Positions 6,670 to 6,715 of a stretch of DNA of 6,715 nt are shown piece by piece (within the stretch, counting starts at the first letter, position 1; each line of letters opens with the position of its first letter). Origin of the DNA: CAZOOM01 sp964460795 (lineage in GTDB: Bacteria > Omnitrophota > Omnitrophia > Omnitrophales > Aquincolibacteriaceae); contig CAYWRU010000111.1 in NCBI GenBank assembly GCA_964460795.1, positions 1 to 6,715 on the forward strand. Direction: 5' to 3'. The notes below the pieces were generated by a model. That model searched no databases, was not told the DNA's origin, and was given only the letters and a program-made list of their open reading frames with translations. The position numbers and the translations under genes are program-made.

Positions 6670-6715
6670 CTGTTCTGAATTCCAAAGTAGCACTTAAAAG
6701 CGAATCATGGTATAA

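Noticed and set aside
6670..6693. GTG start giving map eight extra N-terminal residues (MLLWNSEQ)
   Set aside because: No ribosome binding site precedes the GTG, an in-frame TAA is immediately upstream, and known MetAPs begin at the internal MAISIKTPE.

Overview
The window looks like core chromosome of a gammaproteobacterium. Two conserved housekeeping blocks converge on each other: rpsO-pnp on the plus strand, and map-glnD plus a small unrecognised gene on the minus strand. rpsO-pnp linkage, the map-glnD pair, a full-length GlnD and the PNPase and MetAP sequences all resemble enterobacterial or pseudomonad relatives. Base composition is moderately AT-rich by eye and was not computed. I cannot name the genus. 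Nothing suggests phage, IS, plasmid or CRISPR sequence.

Plus strand, 1-2443. The last 35 codons of rpsO (ribosomal protein S15) end at 108 and are followed by an intrinsic terminator (120-148). The 193-nt rpsO-pnp gap also holds a long, nearly perfect hairpin (core 208-244). It sits where the RNase III-processed autoregulatory hairpin lies in the E. coli pnp leader. pnp (302-2389) encodes a complete 695-residue polynucleotide phosphorylase and ends at a strong terminator (2413-2443).

Minus strand, 6669 down to 2457. map (methionine aminopeptidase, 269 aa) overlaps glnD (PII uridylyltransferase/uridylyl-removing enzyme, 883 aa) by four bases, ATGA. In E. coli dapD follows glnD. Here the next gene is instead a 205-residue, acidic, alanine-rich, all-helical protein (2457-3074) built from 29-residue repeats resembling LEA group 3 or apolipoprotein-type sequence. 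It has a good Shine-Dalgarno, a plausible promoter of its own, and a terminator-like hairpin in its leader.

How the genes fit together: S15 and PNPase belong to translation and RNA turnover, MetAP removes the initiator methionine from new proteins, and GlnD reports nitrogen status through PII. The repeat protein is the only real unknown. It and its leader are the parts most worth a second look.
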